From NCBI GenBank assembly GCA_016290695.1, contig JAEEUX010000187.1, positions 1 through 5,079 of the forward strand: 5,079 bases of DNA, in the 5' to 3' direction. Below are positions 4,284 through 5,079 of the stretch, in pieces. A program made the position numbers and the translations under genes. The notes beneath the pieces were generated by a model. The model saw only the letters and a list, made by a program, of their open reading frames with translations, did no database searches and had not been told where the DNA came from. The stretch comes from Oscillospiraceae bacterium (GTDB lineage: Bacteria; Bacillota; Clostridia; Oscillospirales; Oscillospiraceae). Position 1 is the first letter of the stretch. Each line of letters begins with the position of its first letter.

Positions 4284-5079
4284 ATGTCTGAGCAAAAAAA
4301 GCTTAACTGCCGGGATTATTCAAAATTCGACGCTATGAGCACGGAAACCTTGACCGAGCTTTTGCGCCAGGATTCTCTGCTGCCTGACGAAGGCTCCGAT
4401 CCCGAGGCAATATTATATATAACGAAGGTGATAGCAGAAAGAGAAAACAGAGAACCGACATTATCCATCCCCGACGCGGAGGCCGCGTGGGATTCATTCA
4501 ACAAAAATTACCGCCCAACGCAGGCGGATGACACCCCGATATATGAAGACGACGAAGCCCCTTCCGGCGCCGCCACGCCCCTTTCAGCCGCATCCCCGGC
4601 GAGGCGTAAGCCCCGCAGACTTCTTCGCGCGGTCTGCGTCGCTGCCGTACTCGCCGCTGTATCGGTCTCGGCATACGCGCTCAATTTTAACATCTGGGGT
4701 ACCGTCGCCACATGGTCGAAGGACATTTTCGGCTTTGAACAGGCAAAGCAGGTTCCCGACGAACTGAAGGAGCTGGAGAGCTATATGGTCGAGGACGGCT
4801 TGCCAAGCTCAATGCTGCCCTCTTATATCCCGGAGGGTTATGTCAAAACGGATTGCCTCGCATTTAGGAGCACTTCTTTTTCTGACTATTATTGTGACCT
4901 TGAAAAAGAGGAAATCATAATTAGTATTACGTATAGAGTTTGGCACGGGCAATACAGCCCCACTCTTTACCAGAAAAATGAAGGCCCTCCGGAGGAATAC
5001 AAACGAAACGGCGTAACGTATTATATCATGGCAAATTATGAGCGATACCTCGCCGTATGGTTTCATGACGACATTGAGT
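4284..5079 (+). CDS. Membrane-anchored DUF4367-like protein, probable anti-sigma/sensor partner (3' partial)
   Basis: The frame is open from ATG 4284 to the window edge (265 codons, no stop), with AAGGGG 7 bases upstream. The N-terminal, presumably cytosolic, part (1-112) has a conserved-looking segment, FDAMSTETLTELLRQDSL then AILYITKVIAERE, of a kind I associate with DUF4367-type proteins of gut Clostridia. It then has an acidic, Ala/Pro-rich linker. A basic stretch (RRKPRR) precedes one membrane helix (about 113-133), which predicts N-in/C-out topology. Outside are an aromatic segment (NFNIWGTVATWSKDIFGF, 134-151) and, from about 160, a DUF4367-like domain (SSMLPSYIPEGY; GVTYYIMANYERYLAVWF). 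There is no HxxxCxxC zinc anti-sigma motif. Its position directly after a sigma gene suggests that it holds that sigma inactive until an outside signal arrives. This role is inferred. Confidence 0.82.
   Translation, partial: MSEQKKLNCRDYSKFDAMSTETLTELLRQDSLLPDEGSDPEAILYITKVIAERENREPTLSIPDAEAAWDSFNKNYRPTQADDTPIYEDDEAPSGAATPLSAASPARRKPRRLLRAVCVAAVLAAVSVSAYALNFNIWGTVATWSKDIFGFEQAKQVPDELKELESYMVEDGLPSSMLPSYIPEGYVKTDCLAFRSTSFSDYYCDLEKEEIIISITYRVWHGQYSPTLYQKNEGPPEEYKRNGVTYYIMANYERYLAVWFHDDIE

Noticed and set aside
1..5079. CRISPR array, toxin-antitoxin pair, retron or other defence system
   Set aside because: No regularly spaced repeats, reverse transcriptase, nuclease or toxin-like small gene pairs are present; the window is explained by the genes listed.

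Overview
The window most likely comes from a gut-type anaerobic Firmicute of the class Clostridia, in the Oscillospiraceae/Ruminococcaceae neighbourhood. This is inferred from three things: an old-yellow-enzyme/FAD fusion reductase related to BaiCD/BaiH and enoate reductases, a small ECF-type sigma factor paired with a DUF4367-like membrane protein, and a Tn916/phage-type tyrosine integrase. Shine-Dalgarno sites and sigma-A-type promoters are also of Firmicutes type. No gene pins down a species.

Layout from left to right. (1) 1-1155, plus strand: a tyrosine site-specific integrase with only its extreme N-terminus cut off by the window edge and all active-site residues present. A long GC-rich hairpin follows its stop. 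(2) 1371-1484: a bidirectional terminator and, on the minus strand, a tRNA-Arg(ACG) with encoded CCA, a strong promoter and an unusual hairpin in its 5' leader. The 3' end of the tRNA faces the integrase. This is the usual arrangement at the end of a prophage or integrative element inserted at a tRNA 3' end, so everything left of about 1410 may be mobile DNA and everything right of it host chromosome. (3) 1618-3498, minus strand: a 626-residue NADH:flavin oxidoreductase (FMN barrel, Fe-S cysteine cluster, FAD/NAD domains) with its own near-consensus promoter. Its flavin-barrel motifs depart from the family norm. (4) 3499-3728: a divergent regulatory region with two back-to-back promoters and two separate inverted repeats. 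(5) 3729-5079, plus strand: a two-gene operon of an ECF-like sigma factor (GTG start, strong ribosome binding site) and a single-pass membrane protein with a DUF4367-like outer domain, probably its anti-sigma or sensor partner. The latter runs off the right edge.

How the parts may work together: the sigma factor and membrane protein look like a signal-transduction pair. The reductase is divergently transcribed from the same 230-bp region and could share regulators with it, but nothing in the sequence proves a functional link. I see no complete novel system here. The points most worth a second look are the element/tRNA junction, the unusual reductase active-site motifs and the dyads in the divergent promoter region.
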